Notes under the pieces: generated by a model | The model's database searches: none | Told to the model about the DNA's origin: nothing | What the model saw: the letters and a program-made list of their open reading frames with translations, nothing else | Position numbers and translations under genes: made by a program | NCBI GenBank assembly: GCA_019241645.1 | Contig: JAFAWQ010000053.1 | Location: forward strand, 1 to 57,918 | Length of the DNA stretch: 57,918 nucleotides | Direction of reading: 5' to 3' | From: Alphaproteobacteria bacterium | GTDB lineage: Bacteria; Pseudomonadota; Alphaproteobacteria; Micropepsales; Micropepsaceae | Part shown: in pieces, positions 25,740 to 35,010 of the stretch | Position numbering within the stretch: position 1 is the first letter of the stretch | How the letters are laid out: the number at the start of each line of letters is the position of its first letter

Positions 25740-26509
25740 ACGTGCTCGCGACCATCGGCCGTTTCACGCTGGGATTTTTCCGGGAAACGGGGCGGCTCTC
25801 CGTCTTCACGGGTGACTCCGTATCCGGCGTCGTGCGCCCACCGCTCTACTGGTACCTGATTGCGCAGCAAATGATGCGCATCGGCTTTTATTCGCTCCCG
25901 GTCGTCGGGCTCACAGCTTTTTTTACCGGCGGCGTTTTGGCGCTGCAGATTTACAATGGCGCCAGCCGGTATGGAGCGGAATCGTTTGTGCCCGTCGTGG
26001 TTCTGGTGGGCATCACGCGCGAGTTGGGGCCGGTAATCGCCGGGCTGATGGTCGCAGGACGTGTCGCCGCCGCCATTGCGGCGGAAATCGGCACCATGCG
26101 CGTGACCGAGCAGATCGATGCGCTGACGACGCTCTCCACCAATCCCATAAAGTATCTCGTCGTGCCGAGATTGGTCGCGGCCGTGATCTCGATGCCGATC
26201 CTCGTGGCGATTGCGGACTCCATCGGCGTGTTCGGCGGCTATGTAGCATCCACGCAGAGCCTCGGGTTCAACGGCGCCGTGTATATGAACAATACCATGA
26301 ACGGGCTGACCTTCGACGACGTCTCGTCCGGCCTGATCAAGGCCGCCGTGTTCGGCTTCCTCATTGCCTTGATGGGTTGTTTTAACGGCTTCCATTCCAG
26401 GGGCGGCGCGCAGGGCGTCGGCAGCGCGACGACAAATGCCGTGGTCTCTGCCTCCATCCTGATTCTTGCCGCCAACTATCTGCTCACCAACCTGCTCTTC
26501 ACGAAATAG
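25736..26509 (+). CDS. MlaE-type ABC transporter permease
   Basis: The 257-residue inner-membrane protein has the MlaE family signature: MMRIGFYSLPVVGLTAFFTG, VLVGITRELGPVIAGLMVAGRVAA, AEIGTMRVTEQIDAL, LVVPRLVAAVISMPIL, and YMNNTMNGLTFDDVSSGL. These permeases move phospholipids (or steroids/toluene in relatives) between membranes with an ATPase and an MCE-domain protein. The ATPase follows three bases later, but no MCE or periplasmic MlaC-type gene is adjacent. Confidence 0.9.
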   Translation: MNVLATIGRFTLGFFRETGRLSVFTGDSVSGVVRPPLYWYLIAQQMMRIGFYSLPVVGLTAFFTGGVLALQIYNGASRYGAESFVPVVVLVGITRELGPVIAGLMVAGRVAAAIAAEIGTMRVTEQIDALTTLSTNPIKYLVVPRLVAAVISMPILVAIADSIGVFGGYVASTQSLGFNGAVYMNNTMNGLTFDDVSSGLIKAAVFGFLIALMGCFNGFHSRGGAQGVGSATTNAVVSASILILAANYLLTNLLFTK

Positions 26510-26512
26510 GCG

Positions 26513-27292
26513 ATGTCAGCGGCCGGCACTCCCAAAGTCGAGCTTCGAGGCGTCAAGAAGCGCTTCGGCGACAAGGTCGTTCTCGACGGCCTGGATCTGC
26601 GCATCGAGCCCGGCCACTCGCTGGTGGTGATTGGCGGCTCCGGCACCGGCAAATCCGTGATGATCAAATGCGTGCTCGGCATTCTGACGCCGGACGAGGG
26701 ACAAATCTTCGTGGATGGGCAGGAAGTTACCAACCTTCGCGGCCGCGCGCGCGAAGAGGTTTTGCGGAAATTTGCCATGCTGTTTCAGGGCGCGGCACTG
26801 TTCGATTCGCTGCCCGTCTGGGAGAATGTCGCGTTCGGACTCATTCAGGGCCGGGGGATCGCCCGGAACAAAGCCCGCGATATCGCCATCGAAAAGCTCG
26901 CGAAGGTGGGCTTGGGCGCGGACGTCGCCCTGCTGTCCCCGGCCGAACTTTCCGGCGGCATGCAGAAGCGGGTGGGGCTGGCGCGCGCCATCGCCGCCGA
27001 TCCGGAAATCATCTTCTTCGACGAGCCGACGACGGGCCTCGATCCCATCATGGCCGACGTCATCAACGATCTCATCATTTCGACGGTGAAAGACCTCGGT
27101 GTAACCACGCTGTCCATCACGCACGACATGGTAAGCGCGCGAAAAATATCCGATCACATCGCCATGCTGTACAAGGGCAAGATCGTATGGGGCGGCCCGA
27201 CCAGCGAGATCGATCGGACCGACAACCCCTTCGTGGATCAGTTCATCCACGGCCGCGCCGACGGTCCCATCAAGATGGAAGTCCGGGCATGA
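26513..27292 (+). CDS. MlaF-type ABC transporter ATP-binding protein
   Basis: The 259-residue ATPase pairs with the preceding permease. Walker A GGSGTGKSVMIK, Q-loop AMLFQGAALFDSLPV (typical of the Mla/Ttg2A group), signature LSGGMQKRVGLARAIA, Walker B IIFFDEPTTGLDP and the H-loop SITHDMVSA are all present. It powers retrograde or anterograde lipid transport. The next gene is on the opposite strand, so the operon seems to end here. Confidence 0.92.
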   Translation: MSAAGTPKVELRGVKKRFGDKVVLDGLDLRIEPGHSLVVIGGSGTGKSVMIKCVLGILTPDEGQIFVDGQEVTNLRGRAREEVLRKFAMLFQGAALFDSLPVWENVAFGLIQGRGIARNKARDIAIEKLAKVGLGADVALLSPAELSGGMQKRVGLARAIAADPEIIFFDEPTTGLDPIMADVINDLIISTVKDLGVTTLSITHDMVSARKISDHIAMLYKGKIVWGGPTSEIDRTDNPFVDQFIHGRADGPIKMEVRA

Positions 27293-27360
27293 TGACAGCC
27301 GCGGTGCGGGGCTGAAGGCCGAGAGCGGTATCTCGTTGGAATCGAGCCTCGGACGCAGCG

Positions 27361-27744
27361 CTAACTTTCCGACGCCTGCTGTTCCGGCTGCCAGAGCTCG
27401 ATCTTCGTGCCGTCGGGATCGAGTATCCACGCGAACTTCCCCATGCCGTCCATCTGCTGGCGGCCGTTCACCTCGATACCCTTCGCCTCAAGACCGGCAA
27501 GAAATTCGTCGAGGTCGTCCACGGCGAAATTGATCATGAACTCGCGCGACGAGGGGTTGAAATGGCCCGTATCCTTGTTGAAAGGCGCCCATACCCCATG
27601 CGGAGGACCGGCGCCTTCCGCGCATATCACCGCGCCGCCCCAGTCCTCGATGCTCAAGCCCAGCTTGTCGCGATACCACGACGATAGCGCCTGCGGGTCT
27701 GGGCTGTGAAAGAATACTCCGCCAAATGCCGTGATACGTGCCAT
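27361..27744 (-). CDS. Glyoxalase/bleomycin-resistance (VOC) protein
   Basis: The 127-residue VOC domain starts at the ATG at 27744, seven bases after AGGAG. It has ITAFGGVFFHSPDPQALSSWY, KLGLSIEDWGGAV, MINFAVDDLDEFLAGLEAKG and the closing WILDPDGTKIELWQP, where the final Glu is the usual metal ligand. Likely a small-molecule lyase, dioxygenase or resistance protein; substrate unknown. It stands alone between the Mla-type genes and a hydrolase. Confidence 0.85.
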   Translation of the reverse strand: MARITAFGGVFFHSPDPQALSSWYRDKLGLSIEDWGGAVICAEGAGPPHGVWAPFNKDTGHFNPSSREFMINFAVDDLDEFLAGLEAKGIEVNGRQQMDGMGKFAWILDPDGTKIELWQPEQQASES

Positions 27745-27869
27745 TCGAAGCTCCTGTTGTTTTGGCACGATAGCGGCTTCGGTCGAATTCGGACAATGCC
27801 CCAGCTACGGCCATTCGGAATTGGGTCAACACATCGCTAGAATGCGATTCTGATTGCCGGTTCCATCGC

Positions 27870-28874
27870 ATGAAGCAGCAGCAGATTCAGTACTGCACCT
27901 CGCCGGACAGCGTGCGGCTTGCCTATTCGGTGATGGGCAAGGGAACGCCCATCGTGCGCGCGGCGCATTGGCTCACGCATCTGGAATACGATCTGAAGAG
28001 CCCTGTCTGGCGGCACTTCGTGCTGGGTCTGGCGCATCGTCACAGGCTTGTCCGCTATGACGCACGGGGCGAAGGGCTGTCGCAGCGCGAGGTCGGTAAA
28101 ATCAGTTTCGACAAATGGGTAACGGATATTGAAACGGTTGTGGACGCGGCGAAACTGGATCGTTTTGTCTTGCTCGGTGTTTCCCAGGGCGCTTCGGTTT
28201 CCGTTGCCTATGCTGTCCGCCATCCAGAACGCGTCAGCCATCTCATCCTTCACGGTGGATTTGCGCGCGGATTTCTTCACGCCGGCGATCCGGAAAAGCA
28301 GGCGCAGAATCTTGCGCTGACGCGCGCCATTGTTCGCGAGGGCTGGGGTAGGGATGAAGATACTTACCGCCAGTGGTTCACCTCGCAATTCATTCCAGAT
28401 GCGACAGTGGAACAGGCGCGCTGGTTCAACGAACTTGAGAAGGTGAGCGCCACGCCGGAAGTCGCGGAACGTCACCTCGTCGCCAGCGCGCAGATCGATG
28501 TTGTGGACCTTCTGCCCCAGGTGCGCACGCCGACCTTGGTGACGCATGCGCGCGGAGATTTGCGCATCCGGTTCTGGCGCGGACAGGAACTTGCCGCTGG
28601 GATTCCCGGTGCCAGGTTCGTGCCTCTGGAAGGCAACAACCATCTCTTCCTGGCCAACGAACCGGCGCACCGCGCCTTCTTCGATGCCGTGGCGTCGTTT
28701 CTGGGCGATCCGCCGGTTCGCGGATCGTTGCCCGGTTCTGCGTCGCTCATGGAGCGGATCGAGACCGGCATTCGGCAGTTCGAGCAAAATTGGTTCATGA
28801 AGATTGTCGCCATCCTGGCGGCGATTACCGGGCTGGCGATTTTCTTCGTGGAAGTCTGGAAAATGTGGCGTTGA
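27870..28874 (+). CDS. Alpha/beta hydrolase with C-terminal membrane anchor
   Basis: A 334-residue hydrolase with nucleophile elbow LLGVSQGASVSVAYA (Ser), HHGGFARGF-type downstream region and the catalytic His in LEGNNHLFL. The N-terminus (QYCTSPDSVRLAYSVMGKG) is that of hydrolases often linked to adenylate cyclase or HTH domains. Unusually, residues about 310-330 (FMKIVAILAAITGLAIFFVEVW) form a single hydrophobic helix, suggesting a tail-anchored inner-membrane enzyme. It ends six bases before radA, so it may be co-transcribed with it. Confidence 0.8.
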   Translation: MKQQQIQYCTSPDSVRLAYSVMGKGTPIVRAAHWLTHLEYDLKSPVWRHFVLGLAHRHRLVRYDARGEGLSQREVGKISFDKWVTDIETVVDAAKLDRFVLLGVSQGASVSVAYAVRHPERVSHLILHGGFARGFLHAGDPEKQAQNLALTRAIVREGWGRDEDTYRQWFTSQFIPDATVEQARWFNELEKVSATPEVAERHLVASAQIDVVDLLPQVRTPTLVTHARGDLRIRFWRGQELAAGIPGARFVPLEGNNHLFLANEPAHRAFFDAVASFLGDPPVRGSLPGSASLMERIETGIRQFEQNWFMKIVAILAAITGLAIFFVEVWKMWR

Positions 28875-28879
28875 TCGGC

Positions 28880-30271
28880 ATGGCTCGCACGCTTTCTTTC
28901 GTCTGCCAGTCCTGCGGCGCAGCGCATTCCAAATGGTCGGGCAAATGCGATGCCTGCGGCGGCTGGAATACGATCGTGGAGGAAGGCGCGCCAATCCCCG
29001 CCGGCGCAGGCGCGCGGCGCAGCAAGGGCCGCCCGTTCGCGCTGGAGGATTTGAAGGCGGCGGATGAGCTGCCGGCGCGCCGGGTGACGGGAATCGTGGA
29101 ATTCGACCGGGTGTGCGGCGGCGGTCTGGTGCCGGGCTCGGCGCTGTTGATCGGTGGCGATCCCGGTGTCGGCAAATCCACGCTCATTCTGCAAGCTCTG
29201 GCTTCGCAGGCACTGCAAGGCGGACACGCCGTTTATATTTCCGGCGAGGAGGCGATGGCGCAGGTGCGCATGCGCGCCGCGCGAATGGGAGTCGCGGAAT
29301 CGCCTGTTGCGCTGGGGTCCGCCACCTGCGTCGAAGATATCTTGAGCACGCTCGAAAGCGGCCGGACACCGTCCGTGGTTGCCATCGATTCCATTCAGAC
29401 GATCTGGACGTCGGCTCTCGATGCGGCGCCCGGCACCATCGCGCAGGTGCGCACCGCGTCTTTCGATCTGGTGCGTTATGCCAAGGCAACCGGCACTGCG
29501 CTGCTGCTGATCGGACACGTCACCAAGGACGGACAGATTGCCGGCCCCAGAGCAGTCGAGCATCTGGTCGATGCGGTGCTCTATTTTGAAGGCGAGCGCG
29601 GGCATCACTTCCGCATCCTGCGCGCGGTGAAGAACCGGTTCGGACCCACGGACGAGATCGGCGTTTTCGAGATGACCGGCCGCGGGCTCATCGAGGTGAG
29701 CAACCCGTCGGCCCTGTTTCTTGGCGACCGCAGCGGCACCGCCCCGGGCACCGCCGTGTTCGCGGGGCTGGAGGGGACCCGGCCGCTATTGATCGAGGTT
29801 CAGGCGCTGGTTGGCCCGACCGGATATGGAACGCCGCGCCGGGCCGTCGTGGGCTGGGATGCCGGCCGGCTCTCGATGCTTCTTGCCGTGCTGGATACAC
29901 GTGCGGGGCTCGCAATGGGGGGGCACGATGTCTATCTCAACGTGGCAGGCGGCCTCAAAGTGGGCGAGCCGGCGGCCGATCTGGCGACTGCCGCGGCGCT
30001 GATTTCGGCCTTTGCCGGGAAGCCACTTCCGGGTGACTGGGCTTTCTTCGGCGAGATCAGCCTTTCGGGCGCCGTGCGGCCGGCCCCGCAATCGGAATTG
30101 CGTCTCAAGGAGGCGGCAAGACTGGGCTTTCGAACCGCTGTCGTGCCTGAGGGTACGAAAGCAGAGGGCTTGGAGTTGAAGGCAGTGAGAGACGTGACCG
30201 ATCTGGTGTTGCTCACAGGGGGCGAACTCCGCCAGTCGGAGCGCCGTGGTAGAATCGAGTCGCATGACTGA
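28880..30271 (+). CDS. radA: DNA repair protein RadA
   Basis: Branch-migration ATPase in recombinational repair. The 463-residue protein starts MARTLSFVCQSCG; its C4 zinc finger uses Cys 9, 12, 23 and 26. The RecA-like core has Walker A GGDPGVGKST and the RadA-specific KNRFGPTDEIGVF motif, and the C-terminal Lon-like domain ends with GEISLSGAVRPAPQSELRLKEA-type sequence. The frame is open 30 codons further up; the ATG at 28880 gives the normal start. Its end overlaps cvpA by eight bases. Confidence 0.96.
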   Translation: MARTLSFVCQSCGAAHSKWSGKCDACGGWNTIVEEGAPIPAGAGARRSKGRPFALEDLKAADELPARRVTGIVEFDRVCGGGLVPGSALLIGGDPGVGKSTLILQALASQALQGGHAVYISGEEAMAQVRMRAARMGVAESPVALGSATCVEDILSTLESGRTPSVVAIDSIQTIWTSALDAAPGTIAQVRTASFDLVRYAKATGTALLLIGHVTKDGQIAGPRAVEHLVDAVLYFEGERGHHFRILRAVKNRFGPTDEIGVFEMTGRGLIEVSNPSALFLGDRSGTAPGTAVFAGLEGTRPLLIEVQALVGPTGYGTPRRAVVGWDAGRLSMLLAVLDTRAGLAMGGHDVYLNVAGGLKVGEPAADLATAAALISAFAGKPLPGDWAFFGEISLSGAVRPAPQSELRLKEAARLGFRTAVVPEGTKAEGLELKAVRDVTDLVLLTGGELRQSERRGRIESHD

Positions 30272-30962
30272 CCTGCACATCAACGGGGTGGATCTCGCCG
30301 TCGCCGCGATCCTGATCCTGTCCGTCTTCTTTGCCATATATCGCGGCTTTGTGCGCGAGACGCTCTCGGTTTTCGCCTGGGCAGCGGCGGCGTTCGCGAC
30401 GCTCTATTTCGGACGCTACGTCGCCGCGTTGCTGACATCGTACATGTCAGAGATGCTGGCGGAGGTTGTGGGCCACACGGCGGTATTCCTGCTCATCCTG
30501 ATTCCATTGGCCTTCTTTGCGAATCGGATTTCATGGCGGGTACAGGAATCGCCTGTGGGCTTCCTCGATCGGGCCATGGGCGCGTTGTTCGGCGTCGTTC
30601 GCGGGCTTGTCGTGATCGCGGTGCTCTACATCGTCTATTCGCTGTTGATTCCGGTGCCGGTCCAGGCGAAGTGGATGAAGGAGGCACGCACCCTGCCGCT
30701 CATCCAGAATTCTGCCTCGGTATTGCTGGATTTGCTCCCTGACGATGATGCGCAATATCTGCAGGAGCGCACGCAGCGGAGCAGCACGGTCGAGGCCAAC
30801 CTTCCGGACAGGCACCCAAGCCCCAATTCGGCGCCGTCGCGTGCCAGTCACACGCTGCCACAGAAGCACAAACCGGCCCGCAAAGGCTATGGCGCGGCGG
30901 AGCGCCGGGCGCTAGACCGCCTCATCGAAAACTCTGGGAGCGGCAGCGAAGACGATCGATGA
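30264..30962 (+). CDS. cvpA: CvpA family membrane protein
   Basis: The 232-residue inner-membrane protein has four hydrophobic helices in the CvpA arrangement: VDLAVAAILILSVFFAIYRG with the conserved G-F-V-R-E motif, VFAWAAAAFATLYFG, TAVFLLILIPLAFF and FLDRAMGALFGVVRGLVVI (the D-R-x-x-G-x-x-x-G signature). The C-terminal ~70 residues are polar and Pro/Lys-rich, probably cytoplasmic. It overlaps both radA and purF, and cvpA-purF is the classical pairing. Confidence 0.92.
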   Translation: MTDLHINGVDLAVAAILILSVFFAIYRGFVRETLSVFAWAAAAFATLYFGRYVAALLTSYMSEMLAEVVGHTAVFLLILIPLAFFANRISWRVQESPVGFLDRAMGALFGVVRGLVVIAVLYIVYSLLIPVPVQAKWMKEARTLPLIQNSASVLLDLLPDDDAQYLQERTQRSSTVEANLPDRHPSPNSAPSRASHTLPQKHKPARKGYGAAERRALDRLIENSGSGSEDDR

Positions 30963-32431
30963 CCCACCCGGCAGAACAGACATCTCTGGCCTTCGAAGAC
31001 GACACGTTGCATGAGGAGTGCGGCGTGTTCGGCATTTTCGGCCATGATGATGCTGGTGCGCTGGCGGTGCTCGGGCTGCACGCCTTGCAGCACCGTGGTC
31101 AGGAGTCGGCGGGCATCGTCACGTATGACGGGGCGCAGTTCATTGCCGAGCGGCACCTTGGACTGGTCGGCGATGTGTTCGGCAAGAACAGTGAACATGC
31201 CCGGAAACTTCGCGGCCGGCACGCGCTCGGTCACGTCCGCTACTCCACCACTGGCGGCACCACCGTTCGCAATGTGCAGCCGATGTTCGCCGATCTTGCG
31301 GGGGGTGGAATTGCGCTCGCGCACAATGGGAATCTGACGAACTCCGTCGCGCTGCGCGATGAGCTGGTGCACGAAGGCGCCATTTTCCAGTCGACCTCGG
31401 ATACCGAAACCATCATTCATCTGGTGGCCCGAAGCCGCTACGTGCCTGTTCTGGATAAGCTGGTGGATGCGCTGAAGCAGGTGGAGGGGGCTTATTCCTT
31501 GGTTGGCCTGACCTCGAAAAAGCTCATTGGTGTGCGCGATCCCTTCGGCGTGCGCCCGCTGGTGCTGGGAGAATTGGACGGCGCTCCCATCCTGGCTTCC
31601 GAAAGCTGCGCGCTCGATATCATCGGCGCTTCATTCGTGCGCGATGTCGAACCGGGCGAGCTCATCGTCGCCAGCAAGCACGGGCTGGAGAGCTATTTTC
31701 CGTTTGCCGAGCAGCCGGAGCGCTTCTGCATTTTCGAATACATCTATTTCGCGCGGCCAGACTCGGTGGTGGAAGGCCGCAACGTGTACGAGGTGCGCAA
31801 GCGCATCGGCGAAGAGCTGGCGCGCGAATTTCCCGTCGATGCGGACATGGTGATTCCGGTGCCGGACTCGGGCGTGCCCGCAGCCTTGGGCTACGCCAAT
31901 GCGGCAAAGCTTCCATTTGAAATTGGCATTATCCGCAATCACTATGTCGGGCGCACCTTCATCGAGCCATCGGATCGCATCCGCCATCTCGGCGTGCGGC
32001 TGAAGCACAATCCCAACCGCGCGCAGCTCAAGGGCAAGCGCGTCGTGCTGGTCGATGACTCCATCGTGCGGGGCACCACGTCAAAGAAGATCGTACAGAT
32101 GGTGCGCGATGCCGGCGCATTGGAAGTGCATTTTCGCATCGCCAGCCCGCCGACCACGCATTCATGCTTTTACGGCGTGGATACGCCGAACCGGCAGGAT
32201 CTGCTTGCGCACCGCATGAGCGTGGAAGAAATGCGGCAGTTCATCGATGCCGACAGCCTCGCCTTCATTTCCATGGAGGCGCTGTACCGCGCGATGGGCG
32301 AGGCGGAGCGAAGCGCCAAGCGTCCGCAGTTCTGCGATGCCTGCTTTTCCGGCGATTATCCGATCGCGCTCACGGATGTGGATGGCGGGTTTAAGGGAGC
32401 GCAGCTCTCCCTGCTCGCGGAAATGGCCTAG
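30959..32431 (+). CDS. purF: Amidophosphoribosyltransferase
   Basis: First step of purine synthesis: PRPP plus glutamine to phosphoribosylamine. The 490-residue protein has a propeptide (MTHPAEQTSLAFEDDTLHEE) before the Ntn-hydrolase nucleophile Cys in ECGVFGIFG, the glutaminase core (HALQHRGQESAGI, GHVRYSTTGG), and the PRPP loop VVLVDDSIVRGTTSKK. Cys residues in CIFEYIYFARPDS, SCFYGVD and FCDACFSGDYP match the iron-sulfur form of the enzyme (Bacillus type). The start overlaps the cvpA stop (ATGA). Confidence 0.97.
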   Translation: MTHPAEQTSLAFEDDTLHEECGVFGIFGHDDAGALAVLGLHALQHRGQESAGIVTYDGAQFIAERHLGLVGDVFGKNSEHARKLRGRHALGHVRYSTTGGTTVRNVQPMFADLAGGGIALAHNGNLTNSVALRDELVHEGAIFQSTSDTETIIHLVARSRYVPVLDKLVDALKQVEGAYSLVGLTSKKLIGVRDPFGVRPLVLGELDGAPILASESCALDIIGASFVRDVEPGELIVASKHGLESYFPFAEQPERFCIFEYIYFARPDSVVEGRNVYEVRKRIGEELAREFPVDADMVIPVPDSGVPAALGYANAAKLPFEIGIIRNHYVGRTFIEPSDRIRHLGVRLKHNPNRAQLKGKRVVLVDDSIVRGTTSKKIVQMVRDAGALEVHFRIASPPTTHSCFYGVDTPNRQDLLAHRMSVEEMRQFIDADSLAFISMEALYRAMGEAERSAKRPQFCDACFSGDYPIALTDVDGGFKGAQLSLLAEMA

Positions 32432-33211
32432 CTAATCGCCGCGGTCGACGTCGTCCATGACCGCAAGCGCCGTCCGGAAGTGCTCCGGACCAAGCGCCAG
32501 CGGGCCGCTGAACGGCCGGCTCAGCACCATCATGATGAACAGCAACAGCCCGATGAGAGCGCCGGACAGGCTCGCCATCAGAACGTGCGGCCAGACACGC
32601 TCCATATAGATGAAGAAGCTCATGATCATCACCAGCGCCCCGCCGCCAATGGCGCCGAGCCACATCACCCACGGGATGCTGTCCGCCGCTTCGAGCAGCC
32701 GCCGGTTGCGGTCGGCGACAATGTTGGATTTGGTGGCGAGGAACTGCCCGTCGACCTCGGCGTCCGCCGCCCGCTGTGCCGACGTCAGGCGGCTGAACTG
32801 CCGGTCAAGCTCGCCGATGGCGCGGCGTGCTTTCACGCTGCCCGCCACCGTTTCGCCCAGCATGGGCCATTCGTCGTTGATAACGGCGTCGGTGTAGGCG
32901 CGAATTTGCTTGCGGGACTCCGCGCCGTGCCAGCTCTGCATGCCATAGGTGAGCCGGTAGAGCGGCACGAGGCTTGCGGCTTCTTCGGCCACGTTGCGAT
33001 GCGCGTTGTCATAGGCTTCCCACACCACGATGACGAGGAACCCGAGCAGTACGGCATAGACCACGCTCGATGCGGCGAAAAGCGAGATCATCACTTCGTT
33101 GTGGTAGGCCGCCACGTCCTTGCGGATGAGGCGCCTGCCCACGAGAACGCCGCCGCTGGCGAACGCGACCGATAATGCGATGATCAGAGCTGCGAGACCG
33201 ACGGCGCCCAT
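32432..33211 (-). CDS. DUF4239-like membrane protein
   Basis: The 259-residue protein has two N-terminal membrane helices (GLAALIIALSVAFASGG; LFAASSVVYAVLLGFLVIVVWEAY) and two C-terminal ones (VMWLGAIGGGALVMIMSFFIYM; VLMASLSGALIGLLLFIMMVL) around a soluble helical domain. The motif VYAVLLGFLVIVVWE followed by VAEEAASLVPLYRL is typical of the bestrophin-like DUF4239 family. Function not established. Its stop codon abuts that of purF on the opposite strand. Confidence 0.8.
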   Translation of the reverse strand: MGAVGLAALIIALSVAFASGGVLVGRRLIRKDVAAYHNEVMISLFAASSVVYAVLLGFLVIVVWEAYDNAHRNVAEEAASLVPLYRLTYGMQSWHGAESRKQIRAYTDAVINDEWPMLGETVAGSVKARRAIGELDRQFSRLTSAQRAADAEVDGQFLATKSNIVADRNRRLLEAADSIPWVMWLGAIGGGALVMIMSFFIYMERVWPHVLMASLSGALIGLLLFIMMVLSRPFSGPLALGPEHFRTALAVMDDVDRGD

Positions 33212-33230
33212 CTGAATTCCCCGAAGAGCA

Positions 33231-34253
33231 TCAGTTTTCAGCTTGCCGCGTGCGCACGTGAAGCACGACTTCGCGTACCGCGTCGATCACTGCTTGCGGC
33301 TGATCGAGCTGGATCATGTGGCCGGCATTCGGCACGACGATGGACTTACCGCGGATTGAACGCGCGGCCAGCCTGTCGTGTCCCGCTTTCCAATGCGCCA
33401 TGTTCTTGTCGTGCTCTTCTTCGGTTTCCTCCGGCAGCTTTGGCGCGACACCCGCAGTGAGCACGATCATCGGCTTGTCGCCATAGGAAATCGCGGCCCG
33501 CTGTTCTTCCTGCTCGTCCTCGCTCAGCGCGCCCGTCGCATGCAGGTTGCGGGACTCGGACAACATCGCATCCCACCGAAACGGCTTGAAAAACTGCTCC
33601 GCGAGGTAATCGATTTCCGCCTCGGTGCGCCCTGGAGATGGCATGAAACAGCCGGCGGAATTGGCGCGCGACAGCTTGCCTTGCCGCGCGAGATCACCGC
33701 AACGCGCGGACTCCGCTTGTCCGGCCATGAATATCTTTTCGCTGCGATGTTGTTCCTCGGCCGTTTCGCCTAGATCCTGCCCTGCGAAAGACGGCTCGAT
33801 CAGCACCAGCCCGGCCACCTGCGAGGGAAATCGATCCGCGTACAGTGTCGCGTAAAGTCCGCCGAGCGAATGCCCGATGAGAACGAACGGCTTTTGCACG
33901 CCGGCTTTGTCCAGCAGCCAGTAGAGATCGTCGGTGACGTTCTGCGCCGTCATAGAGCGTGGCGAAGGATCGCTGGTGCCGTAACCAGCACGATCGTAGA
34001 AGCAGGCCGTTGTGAGCGCAGACACATCCTGCTGCACTTTCTGCCAGTGCAGCAGGTGGCTCCCCAGGCCGTATTCGAAGAGCACCGTCGGCGAGCCGCT
34101 GCCGATGCAGACGATGTTCATGCGCCGTCCGTTGCCGATATCGACCAGACGCTTGGTCATCAACGGGTTGGTCGAACCTGTCTGCGCGCTTGCAGGCGTG
34201 CTCATCAGGCAGAGGGAAAGGGCGCAGGCCAGGCGAAAGGCGAGTCGATACAT
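33231..34253 (-). CDS. Exported alpha/beta hydrolase
   Basis: The 340-residue hydrolase has an N-terminal signal peptide (MYRLAFRLACALSLCLMSTPASA). Oxyanion-side G-S-G-SPTVLFEYGLGSHLLHW, RAGYGTSDPSPRS, nucleophile elbow LIGHSLGGLYATLYA, and the C-terminal His in VPNAGHMIQLDQP form a complete catalytic set. Probably a periplasmic esterase or lipase-like enzyme; substrate unknown. The frame is open 20 codons upstream, but the ATG at 34253 gives the cleanest signal peptide. It diverges from an SDR gene 44 bases away. Confidence 0.8.
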   Translation of the reverse strand: MYRLAFRLACALSLCLMSTPASAQTGSTNPLMTKRLVDIGNGRRMNIVCIGSGSPTVLFEYGLGSHLLHWQKVQQDVSALTTACFYDRAGYGTSDPSPRSMTAQNVTDDLYWLLDKAGVQKPFVLIGHSLGGLYATLYADRFPSQVAGLVLIEPSFAGQDLGETAEEQHRSEKIFMAGQAESARCGDLARQGKLSRANSAGCFMPSPGRTEAEIDYLAEQFFKPFRWDAMLSESRNLHATGALSEDEQEEQRAAISYGDKPMIVLTAGVAPKLPEETEEEHDKNMAHWKAGHDRLAARSIRGKSIVVPNAGHMIQLDQPQAVIDAVREVVLHVRTRQAEN

Positions 34254-34297
34254 TCCGGCACACTTGCACATGGGCCGCCAAACCATAAGGTCGCGCC

Positions 34298-35008
34298 ATG
34301 AACAATTCGACATCCGAGCGGATCGTGCTTGTCACGGGCGCCTCGCGCGGCATCGGGCGCGCGGCGGCGATCGCGCTTGCGAAAGGTGGCGACCATGTCG
34401 TGCTGGTGGCGCGCACCGTTGGTGGGCTGGAGGAGGCGGACGATGAAATCCGCAAGGGGGGCGGCAGCGCGACCTTGGTGCCGCTCGATCTGACGAACTA
34501 TTCCGGCATCGATCAGCTTGGCGCCACCATTTTTGAACGCTGGGGCAGGCTGGATGGATTTCTGGGCAACGCCGGCGAATTGGGCGTGCTCACGCCGCTG
34601 TCCCATCTCGATCCGAAAGTCTGGCAGAAATCTCTCGAGGTGAATGTGACGGCCAATTGGCGGCTCATCCGCTCGCTCGATCCGCTGTTGCGCAAATCCG
34701 ATGCGGCGCGGGTGGTTTTCATTTCATCCGGAGCGGCGCGGCGGTTTCGTCCCTACTGGGGATCGTATTCCATTCCGAAGGCAGCGCTGGAAGCGCTGGC
34801 ACTCACCTATGCCGAGGAATGCGCGGAAACGAATATTCGCGTGAATCTGTTCAATCCTGGTCCCATCCGCACGAAGATGCGGGCCAAGGCCTTCCCCGGC
34901 GAAGACCCAATGTCGCTGGAGCCGCCGGAAGCGGTGGTGCCGCAGATCGTCGAGATGCTGTCGGCGTCCTATATGGGGAACGGAGAACTCATCTCGCATC
35001 GCAAGTAA
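34298..35008 (+). CDS. Short-chain dehydrogenase/reductase
   Basis: Classical SDR of 236 residues: NAD(P)-binding TGASRGIGRAAAIAL, the N-A-G motif in FLGNAGELGVLTPL, catalytic Ser in VVFISSGAARRF, and Y-S-I-P-K (active-site Tyr and Lys). NPGPIRTKMRAKAFPGED closes the active site, a pattern close to enzymes annotated as oxidoreductases of the YciK type. Uses NADP(H) more probably than NAD(H) given the Arg after the glycine motif. Converges with der. Confidence 0.87.
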   Translation: MNNSTSERIVLVTGASRGIGRAAAIALAKGGDHVVLVARTVGGLEEADDEIRKGGGSATLVPLDLTNYSGIDQLGATIFERWGRLDGFLGNAGELGVLTPLSHLDPKVWQKSLEVNVTANWRLIRSLDPLLRKSDAARVVFISSGAARRFRPYWGSYSIPKAALEALALTYAEECAETNIRVNLFNPGPIRTKMRAKAFPGEDPMSLEPPEAVVPQIVEMLSASYMGNGELISHRK

Positions 35009-35010
35009 TG

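Noticed and set aside
30959..31020. Extra N-terminal residues of PurF as a fusion
   Set aside because: This is the ordinary propeptide that is cleaved to expose the nucleophilic Cys.
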